From Modestobacter italicus (lineage in GTDB: Bacteria; Actinomycetota; Actinomycetes; Mycobacteriales; Geodermatophilaceae), in contig NZ_JABGCJ010000001.1 of assembly GCF_019799965.1 (NCBI RefSeq), forward strand, positions 434,001 to 498,000: a stretch of DNA of 64,000 nt, in the 5' to 3' direction. The notes beneath the pieces were generated by a model. That model was given only the letters and a program-made list of their open reading frames with translations, was not told the DNA's origin and ran no database searches. Made by a program: the position numbers and the translations under genes. Below, piece by piece: positions 41,350 through 50,056 of the stretch (position 1 is its first letter; every line of letters starts with the position of its first letter).

Positions 41350-42255
41350 ATGCGCGCCACCACCGCCGTCCCCGCCGCTCTCGTGGCCACCGGCGCCGCG
41401 ACGGTCGCCTACGCGGGCCTCGTCGAGCGGACGCACTGGACGCTCCGCCGCTTCGACGTCCCCGTCCTCCCCCCGGGCTCCGCGCCGCTGACCGTGCTGC
41501 AGCTGTCGGACCTGCACATGACCGCCGGCCAGCGCAGCAAGCAGGAGTGGGTGGCCGGCCTGGCCGACCTGCGCCCGGACCTGGTGGTCACCACCGGTGA
41601 CAACCTGGCCGGGATGGACGCCGTCCCGGCGACCCTGCGGGCGCTGGAACCGCTGATGGACTCACCCGGCGCCTTCGTGCTCGCCAGCAACGACTACTAC
41701 GCCCCGCGACCGAAGAACCCGCTCAAGTACTTCAAGACGAACCACAAGCGGGTGCACGGCGAGGAGCTCCCCTGGCGCGCGCTGCGCGACGGGATGACCG
41801 GCCGGGGCTGGCTGGACCTGACCAACCACACCGGCGCGCTGACCGTGGCCGGCACCCGGATCGCCTTCGCCGGGGTCGACGACCCGCACCTGCAGCGGGA
41901 TCGCTACGACGACGTCGCCGGCCCGGCCGACGCTGCCGCCGACGTGCGGATCGGGCTGGTCCACTCCCCCGAGCCCCGGGTGCTGGACCGGTTCGCCGCC
42001 GACGGCTACGACCTGCTCCTGTGCGGGCACACCCACGGCGGCCAGCTGCGGGTGCCCTTCTACGGGGCGCTGGTCACCAACTGCGGCATCGACCGGCAGC
42101 ACGTCCGGTGGCTGCACCAGTGGGCGCCGCCGTCCGCGGGGCACCCGACCGGCACCTGGCTGCACGTCTCGGCCGGGCTGGGCACCAGCCCGTACGCGCC
42201 GCTGCGGTTCGCCTGCCCGCCCGAGGCCACGCTGCTGACGCTGGTCGCCCGCTGA
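41350..42255 (+). CDS. Metallophosphoesterase (Rv3683-like)
   Basis: A 301-residue calcineurin-like phosphoesterase with an N-terminal hydrophobic helix. The metal-binding blocks are in order: VLQLSDLHM, VVTTGDNL, ASNDYY (GNH-like block, here SND), LVHSPEP and LCGHTHGGQ. The substitution of the usual GNH by SND is notable but other residues are intact. It likely acts at the membrane on a phosphodiester, for instance a lipid or nucleotide. It ends the block shared with mycobacteria. Confidence 0.88.
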   Translation: MRATTAVPAALVATGAATVAYAGLVERTHWTLRRFDVPVLPPGSAPLTVLQLSDLHMTAGQRSKQEWVAGLADLRPDLVVTTGDNLAGMDAVPATLRALEPLMDSPGAFVLASNDYYAPRPKNPLKYFKTNHKRVHGEELPWRALRDGMTGRGWLDLTNHTGALTVAGTRIAFAGVDDPHLQRDRYDDVAGPADAAADVRIGLVHSPEPRVLDRFAADGYDLLLCGHTHGGQLRVPFYGALVTNCGIDRQHVRWLHQWAPPSAGHPTGTWLHVSAGLGTSPYAPLRFACPPEATLLTLVAR

Positions 42256-42327
42256 GGGACCGCGGCCGCTGGGCCGAAGGGGGGCGCAGGGCCCGGTCGG
42301 GCATCGGTTACAGTTGTCGACGCACCT

Positions 42328-42404
42328 CGGGGTGTGGCGCAGCTTGGTAGCGCGCGTCGTTCGGGACGACGAGGCCGCAGGTTCAAATCCTGTCACCCCG
42401 ACCA
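42328..42404 (+). tRNA. tRNA-Pro (anticodon CGG)
   Basis: A 77-base cloverleaf with the acceptor stem CGGGGTG paired with CACCCCG, the anticodon arm CGTCG-TTCGGGA-CGACG giving the anticodon CGG (reads CCG), T-arm GCAGGTTCAAATCCTGT, and an encoded CCA at 42402-42404. A perfect 16-pair terminator follows three bases later. Confidence 0.95.
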
Positions 42405-42406
42405 TC

Positions 42407-42441
42407 CACTCAGGGACCGCCGATCCGGCGGTCCCTGAGTG
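42407..42441 (+). terminator. Terminator of tRNA-Pro
   Basis: CACTCAGGGACCGCCG (42407-42422) and CGGCGGTCCCTGAGTG (42426-42441) form a perfect 16-pair stem with loop ATC, immediately after the tRNA. Confidence 0.85.
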
Positions 42442-42506
42442 CGTTCGGGGCACAGGTCACGTCGGCGGCCCGTTTCCGCCCACCCTCTCCCGGGCACCGG
42501 CTCCAG

Positions 42507-43874
42507 GTGACCGAATGGCTGCTCCTGCTGGCGGCCGTGCTGTTGACCGCGCTCACCGGGTTCTTCGTCGCGGCCGAGTTCTCCCTCACCACCGTCGACC
42601 GCGGCAAGGCGCAGGAGGCGGCAGCGGCCGGGGACACCGGCGCGGCCGGCGTCGTCACGGCACTGCGGGGCCTGTCCACCCAGTTGTCCGCGGCCCAGCT
42701 GGGGATCACGCTGACCACGCTGGTGGTCGGCTTCCTCGCCGAGCCGGCGCTGGGTGGCCTGCTGGAGCCGGTGCTGGAGGCGATCGGCCTCCCGGAGAGC
42801 GCGACGAGCCCGGTCGCCATCGCGCTGGCCATCTTCCTGGCGACGTTCCTGCAGATGATCATCGGCGAGCTGGGCCCGAAGAACTTGGCGATCGCCCGGC
42901 CGCTGCCGACCGCCTCGCTCGTCGCCCCCGGGATGCGGCTGTTCACCACGGTGAGCGGCCCGGTGGTCCGCACCCTGCAGCGGCTGGCCAACGCGATCGT
43001 GCGCCGGCTGGGCTTCGAGCCCCGCGAGGAGCTCGACGACACCCGTGACGCCGAGGGCCTGGCCGCGGTCGCCCGGCGTTCGGCCGAGGAGGGCGACCTC
43101 TCCCCCGTCGCCGCCCGGCTGCTGGCCCGGTCCCTGGGGCTCCGCGAGAAGTTCGCCACCGACGTGATGACCCCGCGGACGCGGCTGTGGACGCTCAGCT
43201 CTGCGGCGACCGCGGCCGACGTCATCGACGCCGCCATCCGATCGGGCAACTCCCGCTTCCCGGTCTACGGCGCCGACCTGGACGAGGTGACCGGCGTCGT
43301 GCACGTCAAGCACGCGGTCTCCGTGCCCGACGAGGAACGGCTCGAGCGCACCGCCGGCGAGCTGGCCGAGCCGGTGCTCGCCGTCCCGTCCTCGCTGCAC
43401 CTCGACCCGCTGCTGGACCTGCTGCGCGAGCAGGGGCTCCAGCTGGCACTGGTCGTCGACGAGTGGGGCGCCACGCACGGCATCGTGACGCTGGAGGACA
43501 TCGTCGAGGAGCTCGTCGGGGAGATCGCCGACGAGACCGACCGGCCGCTGCGCCAGCTGCGCCGGGACGCCGACGACTGGCTGCTGTCGGGCCTGCTGCG
43601 CCCCGACGAGCTGCGCGAGCGCACCGGCATCACGGTGCCCGAGGGCCGTTACGAGACCGTCGCCGGGTTCGTGGTGGAGCAGTTGGCCCACCTCCCGGAG
43701 GAGGGCGAGTCGGTGGACGTCGAGGGCTGGCGGCTCACCGTCGACGAGATCGAGGGACGGCGCGTCGCCCGCCTGCGTGCCACCCCCACCCCGGACGACG
43801 CCCAGGTCGAGGACGTCGGCCGACCGGCCGGCGCCACCGCCGTCCGCCCCGAGCGAGAGGTGGCCCAGGCGTGA
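42507..43874 (+). CDS. CNNM/CorC (hemolysin C-like) transporter family protein, first of a pair
   Basis: A 455-residue protein with the DUF21/CNNM membrane domain (LTGFFVAAEFSLTTVDRGKAQ, then LGITLTTLVVGFLAEPALGG and MIIGELGPKNLAIARP), two CBS domains (VMTPRTRLWTL... HVKHAVSVPDEERL... LALVVDEWGATHGIVTLEDIVEELVGEI) and a C-terminal CorC/HlyC domain (LLRPDELRERTGITVP... GWRLTVDEIEGRRVARLR). The family moves Mg2+ or Na+ or regulates their efflux. GTG 42507; it overlaps the second gene by four bases. Confidence 0.9.
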   Translation: MTEWLLLLAAVLLTALTGFFVAAEFSLTTVDRGKAQEAAAAGDTGAAGVVTALRGLSTQLSAAQLGITLTTLVVGFLAEPALGGLLEPVLEAIGLPESATSPVAIALAIFLATFLQMIIGELGPKNLAIARPLPTASLVAPGMRLFTTVSGPVVRTLQRLANAIVRRLGFEPREELDDTRDAEGLAAVARRSAEEGDLSPVAARLLARSLGLREKFATDVMTPRTRLWTLSSAATAADVIDAAIRSGNSRFPVYGADLDEVTGVVHVKHAVSVPDEERLERTAGELAEPVLAVPSSLHLDPLLDLLREQGLQLALVVDEWGATHGIVTLEDIVEELVGEIADETDRPLRQLRRDADDWLLSGLLRPDELRERTGITVPEGRYETVAGFVVEQLAHLPEEGESVDVEGWRLTVDEIEGRRVARLRATPTPDDAQVEDVGRPAGATAVRPEREVAQA

Positions 43875-44962
43875 GCGACGGGTTGAGCCTGCTGGTCCTG
43901 GTCGCCCTCCTGCTGGGCAACGCGTTCTTCGTCGCTGCCGAGTTCGCCCTGGTCTCGGCCCGCGCCGACCAGATCGAGCCACGCGCGGAGGCCGGCTCGG
44001 TGCGCGCCCAGAAGACGCTGGCCGCGATGCGCAACGTCAGCCAGATGATGGCCGGCGCCCAGCTGGGCATCACGCTGTGCTCGCTGGGGCTCGGCGCGAT
44101 CGGTGAGCCCGCGGTCGCGCACCTGATCGAGGTGCCGCTGGAGGCCGTCGGCGCCCCGGAGGCGCTGCTGCACCCGATCGCCCTGGTGATCGCGCTGTCG
44201 CTGGTCACCGTGCTGCACATGGTGCTGGGCGAGATGGTGCCGAAGAACATCACCATCGCCGGGCCGGACCGGGCGGCGATCGCCCTCGGCCCGCCGCTGG
44301 CCGTGCTGGTGCGGGTGCTCAAGCCCTTCATCTGGTTCTTCAACACCGTGGCCAACGCGTTCGTGCGGCTGTTCGGCGTCACCCCCACCGACGAGGTGTC
44401 CGCCAGCTTCGACCAGGACGAGATCCAGTCGATGATCACCCAGTCGCGGCGCGAGGGGCTGCTCGGTGCCGAGGTCAGCGACCTGGCCGCCGGCGCGCTC
44501 ACCTTCGAGCAGCACGACGTCAGCTCGGTGCTGCTGTCGCCCGACTCGCTGATCACCGTGCCGCGGTCGTCCACCCCCCGGGACATGGAGGGCGTCGTCG
44601 CCGAGCACGGCTACAGCCGCTACCCCATGTCCGCCGAGGACGGCTCGCTGGTCGGCTACGTGCACGTCAAGGACGTGCTGGGCACCGGGCCCACGTCGCG
44701 GGACCAGCCGGTGCCCGACCAGGCGGTGATCGACTTCGTCGAGCTGAGCCCGGCTGAGCCGCTGCCGGAGGTGCTGCGCGAGATGCGCCGCAGCGGTGCG
44801 CACCTGGGTCTGGTGCGCGACGGCGACCGGGTGCTCGGCCTGGTGGCGCTGGAGGACGTGCTGGAGCGGCTGATCGGCGACGTCCGGGACGCCGGGGTCG
44901 AGCGGCCGGCCGCGGGGCGACCGCCCGCCGCGGAGGCCGGGGCCGGCGCAGGGGGAAGATGA
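43871..44962 (+). CDS. CNNM/CorC family protein, second of a pair
   Basis: A 363-residue paralogue of the gene before it: DUF21 membrane domain (NAFFVAAEFALVSARADQIEP, LGITLCSLGLGAIGEPAV, MVLGEMVPKNITIAGPD) and CBS domains (SRYPMSAEDGSLVGYVHVKD, LGLVRDGDRVLGLVALEDVLERLIGDV). It lacks the CorC/HlyC C-terminal domain and ends in an Ala/Gly-rich tail. Such paired genes are common in actinobacteria and may form a heteromer. GTG 43871 overlaps the previous stop. Confidence 0.9.
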   Translation: MSDGLSLLVLVALLLGNAFFVAAEFALVSARADQIEPRAEAGSVRAQKTLAAMRNVSQMMAGAQLGITLCSLGLGAIGEPAVAHLIEVPLEAVGAPEALLHPIALVIALSLVTVLHMVLGEMVPKNITIAGPDRAAIALGPPLAVLVRVLKPFIWFFNTVANAFVRLFGVTPTDEVSASFDQDEIQSMITQSRREGLLGAEVSDLAAGALTFEQHDVSSVLLSPDSLITVPRSSTPRDMEGVVAEHGYSRYPMSAEDGSLVGYVHVKDVLGTGPTSRDQPVPDQAVIDFVELSPAEPLPEVLREMRRSGAHLGLVRDGDRVLGLVALEDVLERLIGDVRDAGVERPAAGRPPAAEAGAGAGGR

Positions 44963-44966
44963 CCCG

Positions 44967-46766
44967 GTGACCGCTGAGCCGACGTCCTCCGCCCCCGCCC
45001 TCCCGGAGGAGGTGACCGCGCGCTGGCAGGCCCGGTTCCGGGCGCCGCGGGTGAGCCTGCCGGACTGGGCCGACGACGCGCCGCAGCACAGCCTCTACGC
45101 CTCCGACGTCAGCGGCGTCGTCGAGCAGTACGCGTGGGACCGGGAGACCGACGTCCACCGGCAGGTCACCGACCGCGCCAACGGCACCCTGGCGGCCACG
45201 CTGAGCCCCGACGGCAAGACGATCTGGTGGTTCGCCGACACCGACGGCGACGAGTTCGGCGTCTGGATGACCCAGCCCTTCGCCGGCGGCCCGGACAGCG
45301 TCGCGCTCCCCGAGGTCGGGCCCGCCTACCCGGCCGGGCTGGAGATCGGCCACTCCGTGGTCGCCGTGGGCCGCTCGACCGACGACGGCAGCGAGCTGTG
45401 GATCGCCCCCGTCGGCGGCACCCCGTCGGTCTTCTACTCCTCCCCCGACACCGCCGGCGTCGAGGCGCTGTCCCAGGACGACACCCTGCTCGTCTACTCG
45501 CACTCCGAGCACGGCGACCCTCGCTACCCGGCGCTGCGCGTGCTGCGCACCGCCGACCTGTCGCTGGTCGCGGACAAGTGGGACGGCGAGGGGCGTGGCC
45601 TGCACGCGCTGAGCTTCTCCCCCGTCAGCGGCGACCAGCGGCTGCTGGTCGGGCACGAGCGCCGCGGCCGCGAGGAGCTGCTGATCTGGGACGTCGCCAC
45701 CGGCGAGGAGGCCGAGCTGCGGCTGGACCTGCCCGGCGACGTCACGGCCGGCTGGTACCCCGACGGCTCCGCGCTGCTGGTCGGCCACGACCACGCCGCC
45801 CGCAGCGAGCTGTACCGCTACGACCTGTCCACCGGCACCCTGGAGCAGCTGGACACCCCGCGCGGCGTCGTCCGCGGGGCCACCGCCCGCCCCGACGGCT
45901 CGGTCGAGCTGGCCTGGTCGTCCTCCGAGCTGCCGCCGGTGATCCGCCGGGCCGACGGCCCGGTCGTGCTCGCCGCGCCGGGTGAGGCGCCGCCGGCGGC
46001 CTACCCGGTCGAGGACCGCTGGGTGCCCGGCCCGGGCGGGGACGTGCACGCGCTGCTGGTCCGGCCGGCCGGCGAAGGCCCGTTCGCCACCGCCTTCCTG
46101 GTGCACGGCGGCCCGGAGTCCCAGGACGACGACTCCTACCGCGCCCGCCGGGCGGCCTACGTCGACGCCGGCTACGCCGTGGTGCACGTGAACTACCGCG
46201 GCTCCACCGGCTACGGCAGCGAGTGGCGCGACGCGCTGACCGGCCGACCGGGGCTCACCGAGCTCGAGGACATCGGCGCGGTCCTCGACGCCCTGGTCGC
46301 CGAGGGCGTGGTCGACCCGGCCCGCACGATCCTCACCGGCGGGTCGTGGGGCGGCTTCCTGACCCTGCTGGGCCTGGGCACCCAGCCCGAGCGCTGGACG
46401 GCGGGGATCGCCGAGGTCCCGGTGGCCGACTACCTGGCCGCCTACGAGGACGAGATGGAGGGCCTGCGGGCCTACGACCGGGCACTGTTCGGCGGCTCCC
46501 CGGAGGAGGTGCACGACGTCTACGTGCGCTCCTCGCCGCTCACCTACGTCGACGCGGTGGCCGCCCCGGTGCTGGTGGTCGCCGGCGCCAACGACCCGCG
46601 CTGCCCGATCCGGCAGATCGACAACTACCTGGCCGCGCTGACCGAGCGCGGTAAGGAGCACGAGGTCTACCGCTTCGACGCCGGGCACGGGTCGCTGGTC
46701 ATCGAGGAGACGATCCGCCAGGTCGAGGTCGCGCTGTCGTTCGCGCTGCGGCACGTCACGCCGTGA
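44967..46766 (+). CDS. S9 family (prolyl oligopeptidase-like) serine peptidase
   Basis: A 599-residue protein. The N-terminal two thirds contain repeated beta-propeller motifs (ATLSPDGKTIWWFADTDGDEFGVW, LHALSFSPVSGDQRLLVGH). The C-terminal hydrolase domain has FLVHGGPESQDDDSYRARRA, HVNYRGSTGYGSEW, the nucleophile Ser in TGGSWGGFLTLLGLG, the acid in AGANDPRCPIRQ and the His in DAGHGSLV. It is expected to be cytosolic, with no signal peptide. It probably cleaves short peptides, or acts as an acylaminoacyl-peptidase. It follows the CNNM pair by four bases. Confidence 0.88.
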   Translation: MTAEPTSSAPALPEEVTARWQARFRAPRVSLPDWADDAPQHSLYASDVSGVVEQYAWDRETDVHRQVTDRANGTLAATLSPDGKTIWWFADTDGDEFGVWMTQPFAGGPDSVALPEVGPAYPAGLEIGHSVVAVGRSTDDGSELWIAPVGGTPSVFYSSPDTAGVEALSQDDTLLVYSHSEHGDPRYPALRVLRTADLSLVADKWDGEGRGLHALSFSPVSGDQRLLVGHERRGREELLIWDVATGEEAELRLDLPGDVTAGWYPDGSALLVGHDHAARSELYRYDLSTGTLEQLDTPRGVVRGATARPDGSVELAWSSSELPPVIRRADGPVVLAAPGEAPPAAYPVEDRWVPGPGGDVHALLVRPAGEGPFATAFLVHGGPESQDDDSYRARRAAYVDAGYAVVHVNYRGSTGYGSEWRDALTGRPGLTELEDIGAVLDALVAEGVVDPARTILTGGSWGGFLTLLGLGTQPERWTAGIAEVPVADYLAAYEDEMEGLRAYDRALFGGSPEEVHDVYVRSSPLTYVDAVAAPVLVVAGANDPRCPIRQIDNYLAALTERGKEHEVYRFDAGHGSLVIEETIRQVEVALSFALRHVTP

Positions 46767-46823
46767 GATGGGTCACGGGGCGACCCGCCAGACCGTGACC
46801 CAGTCGTGATCGACAGCCGGGGG

Positions 46824-46861
46824 TAGGGCACCCTAAGTTCGGTGAGGCAAGCCTCACCTGG
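46824..46861 (+). promoter_or_regulatory. IdeR/DtxR iron-box-like sites upstream of the siderophore importer
   Basis: TGAGGCAAGCCTCACCTGG (46843-46861) matches about 13 of 19 positions of the DtxR/IdeR box, and the inner GGTGAGGC-AA-GCCTCACC is a palindrome around a two-base centre. Just upstream, TAGGG-CA-CCCTA (46824-46835) is a second palindrome in the same face of the promoter. The gene start is 59 bases downstream. Iron-loaded IdeR should repress the operon. Confidence 0.7.
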
Positions 46862-46919
46862 GCGTCGCCCACCCGGTCGCGCCCGATCACGGCGCGGCCC
46901 CTCGAACTGGAAGGACACC

Positions 46920-47945
46920 ATGCGCCGCGCACCGCGACTCGTCGCGATCACCACCGCAGCCCTGCTCACCGGGGGGCTCGCCGCCTGCGGGTCGGACTCG
47001 TCGGACTCCGCCGCCGCGGCGGACTCCGGGGACTTCACCCCCGTGACGATCGAGCACGCGTTCGGCACGACGACGCTGGAGGCCCAGCCCGAGCGCGTGG
47101 CCACGGTGCAGTGGGCCAACCACGAGGTGCCGCTGGCACTGGGCGTCGTCCCGGTCGGCATGGCCGCGGCCAACTTCGGCGACGACGACGGCGACGGCCT
47201 GCTGCCCTGGGTCGAGGAACGGCTCGAGGAGCTGGACGCCGAGACGCCGGTGCTGTTCGACGAGACCGACGGCATCGACTTCGAGGCGGTCGCCGACACC
47301 GACCCCGACGTCATCCTCGCCGGCTACTCGGGCCTGACCCAGGAGGACTACGACACCCTCAGCGAGATCGCGCCGGTCGTGGCCTACCCCGAGGGCCCCT
47401 GGGCCACCCCGTGGCGCGAGATGATCGAGGTCAACTCGGCCGGCATGGGCATGGCCGAGGAGGGTGACCAGCTCATCGCCGACCTCGAGCAGGACATCGC
47501 CGACACCGTCGGCGAGCACCCCGAGCTCGAGGGCAAGTCGACGATGTTCCTCACCCACGTCGACACCACCGACCTCAGCGAGGTCAGCTTCTACACCCCG
47601 TACGACACCCGCAGCGCCTTCTTCGGTGACCTCGGGCTCACGACGCCGGCCAGCGTCCAGGCCGCCTCGACCGACGAGACCCAGTTCTCCGGCACGATCA
47701 GCGCCGAGCAGGTCGACCAGTTCGACGACGTCGACATCATCGTCACCTACGGCGACCAGGCCCTCGTCGACGCCCTGAACGCCGACCCGCTGCTGTCGAA
47801 GATCCCCGCGGTGGCCAACGGCTCGATCGTGCTGCTGCCGGACACCCCGTTGGGCACCGCCGCGAACCCGACCCCGCTGGCGATCAACTACGTGCTCGAG
47901 GACTACGTCTCGATGCTCGCCGAGGCCGCCGCCAAGGCGCCGTGA
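46920..47945 (+). CDS. Iron-siderophore ABC transporter substrate-binding lipoprotein
   Basis: A 341-residue lipoprotein: signal peptide MRRAPRLVAITTAALLTGGLA with lipobox LAACGSD. The FecB/FepB fold is visible in VTIEHAFGTTTLEAQPERVATVQWANHE, then DPDVILAGYSGLTQEDYDTLSEIAPVVAYP and the central helix linker, with the family motif NPTPLAINYVLEDYVSML at the end. It captures ferric siderophore outside the membrane for the two permeases encoded next. ATG 46920; the iron box lies upstream. The next gene overlaps by four bases. Confidence 0.92.
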   Translation: MRRAPRLVAITTAALLTGGLAACGSDSSDSAAAADSGDFTPVTIEHAFGTTTLEAQPERVATVQWANHEVPLALGVVPVGMAAANFGDDDGDGLLPWVEERLEELDAETPVLFDETDGIDFEAVADTDPDVILAGYSGLTQEDYDTLSEIAPVVAYPEGPWATPWREMIEVNSAGMGMAEEGDQLIADLEQDIADTVGEHPELEGKSTMFLTHVDTTDLSEVSFYTPYDTRSAFFGDLGLTTPASVQAASTDETQFSGTISAEQVDQFDDVDIIVTYGDQALVDALNADPLLSKIPAVANGSIVLLPDTPLGTAANPTPLAINYVLEDYVSMLAEAAAKAP

Positions 47946-48985
47946 CCTCGATCGACACCCGTCCGGCACCGGACGCCGCCACCGTGCGGCGTCCGGTGCC
48001 GGTCCGTCTGCTCTGGCTGCTCGCGGTCACCGCCGTCCTGGTCCTGCTGATGGCCGCCTCGGTCGCGATCGGCTCCCGCGGGGTCGGCTGGTCCGACATC
48101 CTCGCCGCACTGGGCGGGTCGACGGACAACATCGGGCAGGCGGCGGTGACCAAGCGGATCCCGCGCACCCTCCTGGCGGTCGTCGTCGGCGCTGCGCTGG
48201 GCCTCTCCGGCGCGGTCATGCAGGGTGTGACCCGCAACCCGCTGGCCGACCCGGGGGTGCTCGGCATCAACATGGGCGCCTCGCTGGCGGTGGTCGCCGG
48301 GATCGCCTGGTTCGGCCTGTTCTCGGCGACCAGCATCGTCTGGACGGCGATCGTCGGCGCTGCCGTCGCGGCGGTCTTCGTCTACGCCGTCGGCTCGCTG
48401 GGCCGGGGTGGGGCGACCCCGTTGAAGCTCGCCCTCGCCGGGGCCGCGACCTCGGCTGCGCTGACCTCGTTCATCACCGCGGTGGCCCTGCCGCGCGGCG
48501 ACATCGCCGAGAGCATCGTGTCCTGGGAGATCGGTGGCGTCGGCGGAGCCACCTTCGCCGGCATCGGCACCGTGGCGCCGTTCCTCGTCGCGGGGTTGCT
48601 GATCAGCCTGCTGTCCGCGCGCAGCCTCAACTCCCTCGCGCTCGGCGACGAGCTCGCCGCCGGCCTCGGCGAGCGGGTCGCCCTCGCCAGGGGGGTGGCC
48701 GCGTCCGGGTCGGTCCTGCTGTGCGGCGCGGCCACCGCGGTCGCCGGGCCGATCGGGTTCGTCGGGCTCGTCGTCCCGCACCTCTGCCGCCTGCTGGTGG
48801 GCGTGGACCACCGCTGGCTGCTCCCCTTCTCCGCGCTCGCCGGCGCGTGCCTGCTCACCGGCGCCGACGTGCTCGGCCGGATCGTGGCCCGCCCGACCGA
48901 ACTGGACGTCGGCATCCTCACCGCGATCATCGGGGCCCCGTTCTTCATCGCGATCGTCCGCCGGCAGAAGGTGCGCGAGCTGTGA
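47942..48985 (+). CDS. FecCD-type iron-siderophore ABC permease, first subunit
   Basis: A 347-residue permease with about ten membrane helices. Family marks are PRTLLAVVVGAALGLSGAVMQGVTRNPLADPGVLGINMGASL (helix with the G-x-x-x-Q-x-x-x-R-N-P-L motif) and GPIGFVGLVVPHLCRLLVG near the coupling helix. It pairs with the next gene as the membrane channel. GTG 47942 overlaps the preceding stop. Confidence 0.92.
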   Translation: MTSIDTRPAPDAATVRRPVPVRLLWLLAVTAVLVLLMAASVAIGSRGVGWSDILAALGGSTDNIGQAAVTKRIPRTLLAVVVGAALGLSGAVMQGVTRNPLADPGVLGINMGASLAVVAGIAWFGLFSATSIVWTAIVGAAVAAVFVYAVGSLGRGGATPLKLALAGAATSAALTSFITAVALPRGDIAESIVSWEIGGVGGATFAGIGTVAPFLVAGLLISLLSARSLNSLALGDELAAGLGERVALARGVAASGSVLLCGAATAVAGPIGFVGLVVPHLCRLLVGVDHRWLLPFSALAGACLLTGADVLGRIVARPTELDVGILTAIIGAPFFIAIVRRQKVREL

Positions 48986-50034
48986 CCGCCGTCCTCACCC
49001 CAACGCCCTCGACGGTCGACACCGTCGCCCGCGGGCGGGTCCGCCGCGCCGCGCGCCGGCGGCTGGTGACCACCCTGCTCGCGCTCGCCGTCCTGGTCGC
49101 CTTCGCGGTGACGCTGATGGTGGGGCGGACCTTCTACCCGCCGGGGGACGTGCTCCGCGTCGTCCTCGGCTCCGACGTCCCCGGGGCGTCGTTCACGGTC
49201 GGCACGCTGCGGCTGCCGCGCGCCGTCCTCGCGGTGACGGCCGGGCTCAGCTTCGGCCTGGCCGGCGTCACCTTCCAGACCATGCTGCGCAACCCGCTGG
49301 CCAGCCCCGACGTCATCGGCATCACCTCGGGCGCCAGTGCCGCGGCGGCCTTCGCGATCGTGGTCCTGGGCTGGTCGGGCACGGCGGTGTCGGTCACCGC
49401 GATCGTGTCGGCGCTCGGGGTGGCACTGCTGATCTACAGCCTGGCGTTCAAGGACGGCGTCGCCGGCACCCGGCTGGTCCTGATCGGCATCGGCGTCGCC
49501 GCGATGGGCAAGAGCGTCACCTCCTACGTGCTGTCGAAGGCGGGGGCGTGGGACTTCGCGGAGGCGCTGCGCTGGCTGACCGGCAGCCTGAACGGCAGCA
49601 CCTGGGAGGCCACCGTGCCGGCGCTGCTCGCGCTGCTGGTCCTCGGACCGGTCCTGCTGAGGCAGACCCGGGCGCTGTCCGCGTTGCAGCTGGGTGACGA
49701 CACGGCCTCCGCGCTGGGGGTCCGGGTCGAGCGCACGCGGATCATCGCGATCATCGCCGCGGTCGGCTTGCTCGCCTTCGCCACCGCCGCGTGTGGTCCG
49801 ATCGCCTTCGTGTCCTTCCTGGCGGGTCCGATCGCGGCACGCCTCGTGGGGCCGAACGGCTCGCTGCTGGTGCCCGCCGCACTGGTCGGGGCCCTGCTCG
49901 TGCTCGTGGCCGACCTGTGCGGCCAGTTCGCGTTCGGCACCCGCTTCCCGGTCGGCGTCGTCACCGGCGTGCTGGGCGCCCCGTACCTGATCTATCTGAT
50001 CGTGCGCACCAACCGCGCGGGAGGCTCGCTGTGA
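48982..50034 (+). CDS. FecCD-type iron-siderophore ABC permease, second subunit
   Basis: A 350-residue permease from GTG 48982, overlapping the first subunit's TGA. LRLPRAVLAVTAGLSFGLAGVTFQTMLRNPLASPDVIGITSGAS is the shared FecCD motif, and GPIAFVSFLAGPIAARLVGPN is the coupling segment. Variation from the first subunit in the periplasmic loops fits a heterodimeric importer. Twenty-two bases separate it from the ATPase gene. Confidence 0.92.
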   Translation: MTAVLTPTPSTVDTVARGRVRRAARRRLVTTLLALAVLVAFAVTLMVGRTFYPPGDVLRVVLGSDVPGASFTVGTLRLPRAVLAVTAGLSFGLAGVTFQTMLRNPLASPDVIGITSGASAAAAFAIVVLGWSGTAVSVTAIVSALGVALLIYSLAFKDGVAGTRLVLIGIGVAAMGKSVTSYVLSKAGAWDFAEALRWLTGSLNGSTWEATVPALLALLVLGPVLLRQTRALSALQLGDDTASALGVRVERTRIIAIIAAVGLLAFATAACGPIAFVSFLAGPIAARLVGPNGSLLVPAALVGALLVLVADLCGQFAFGTRFPVGVVTGVLGAPYLIYLIVRTNRAGGSL

Positions 50035-50056
50035 GCGCGAGCGGACGGAGAGAACC

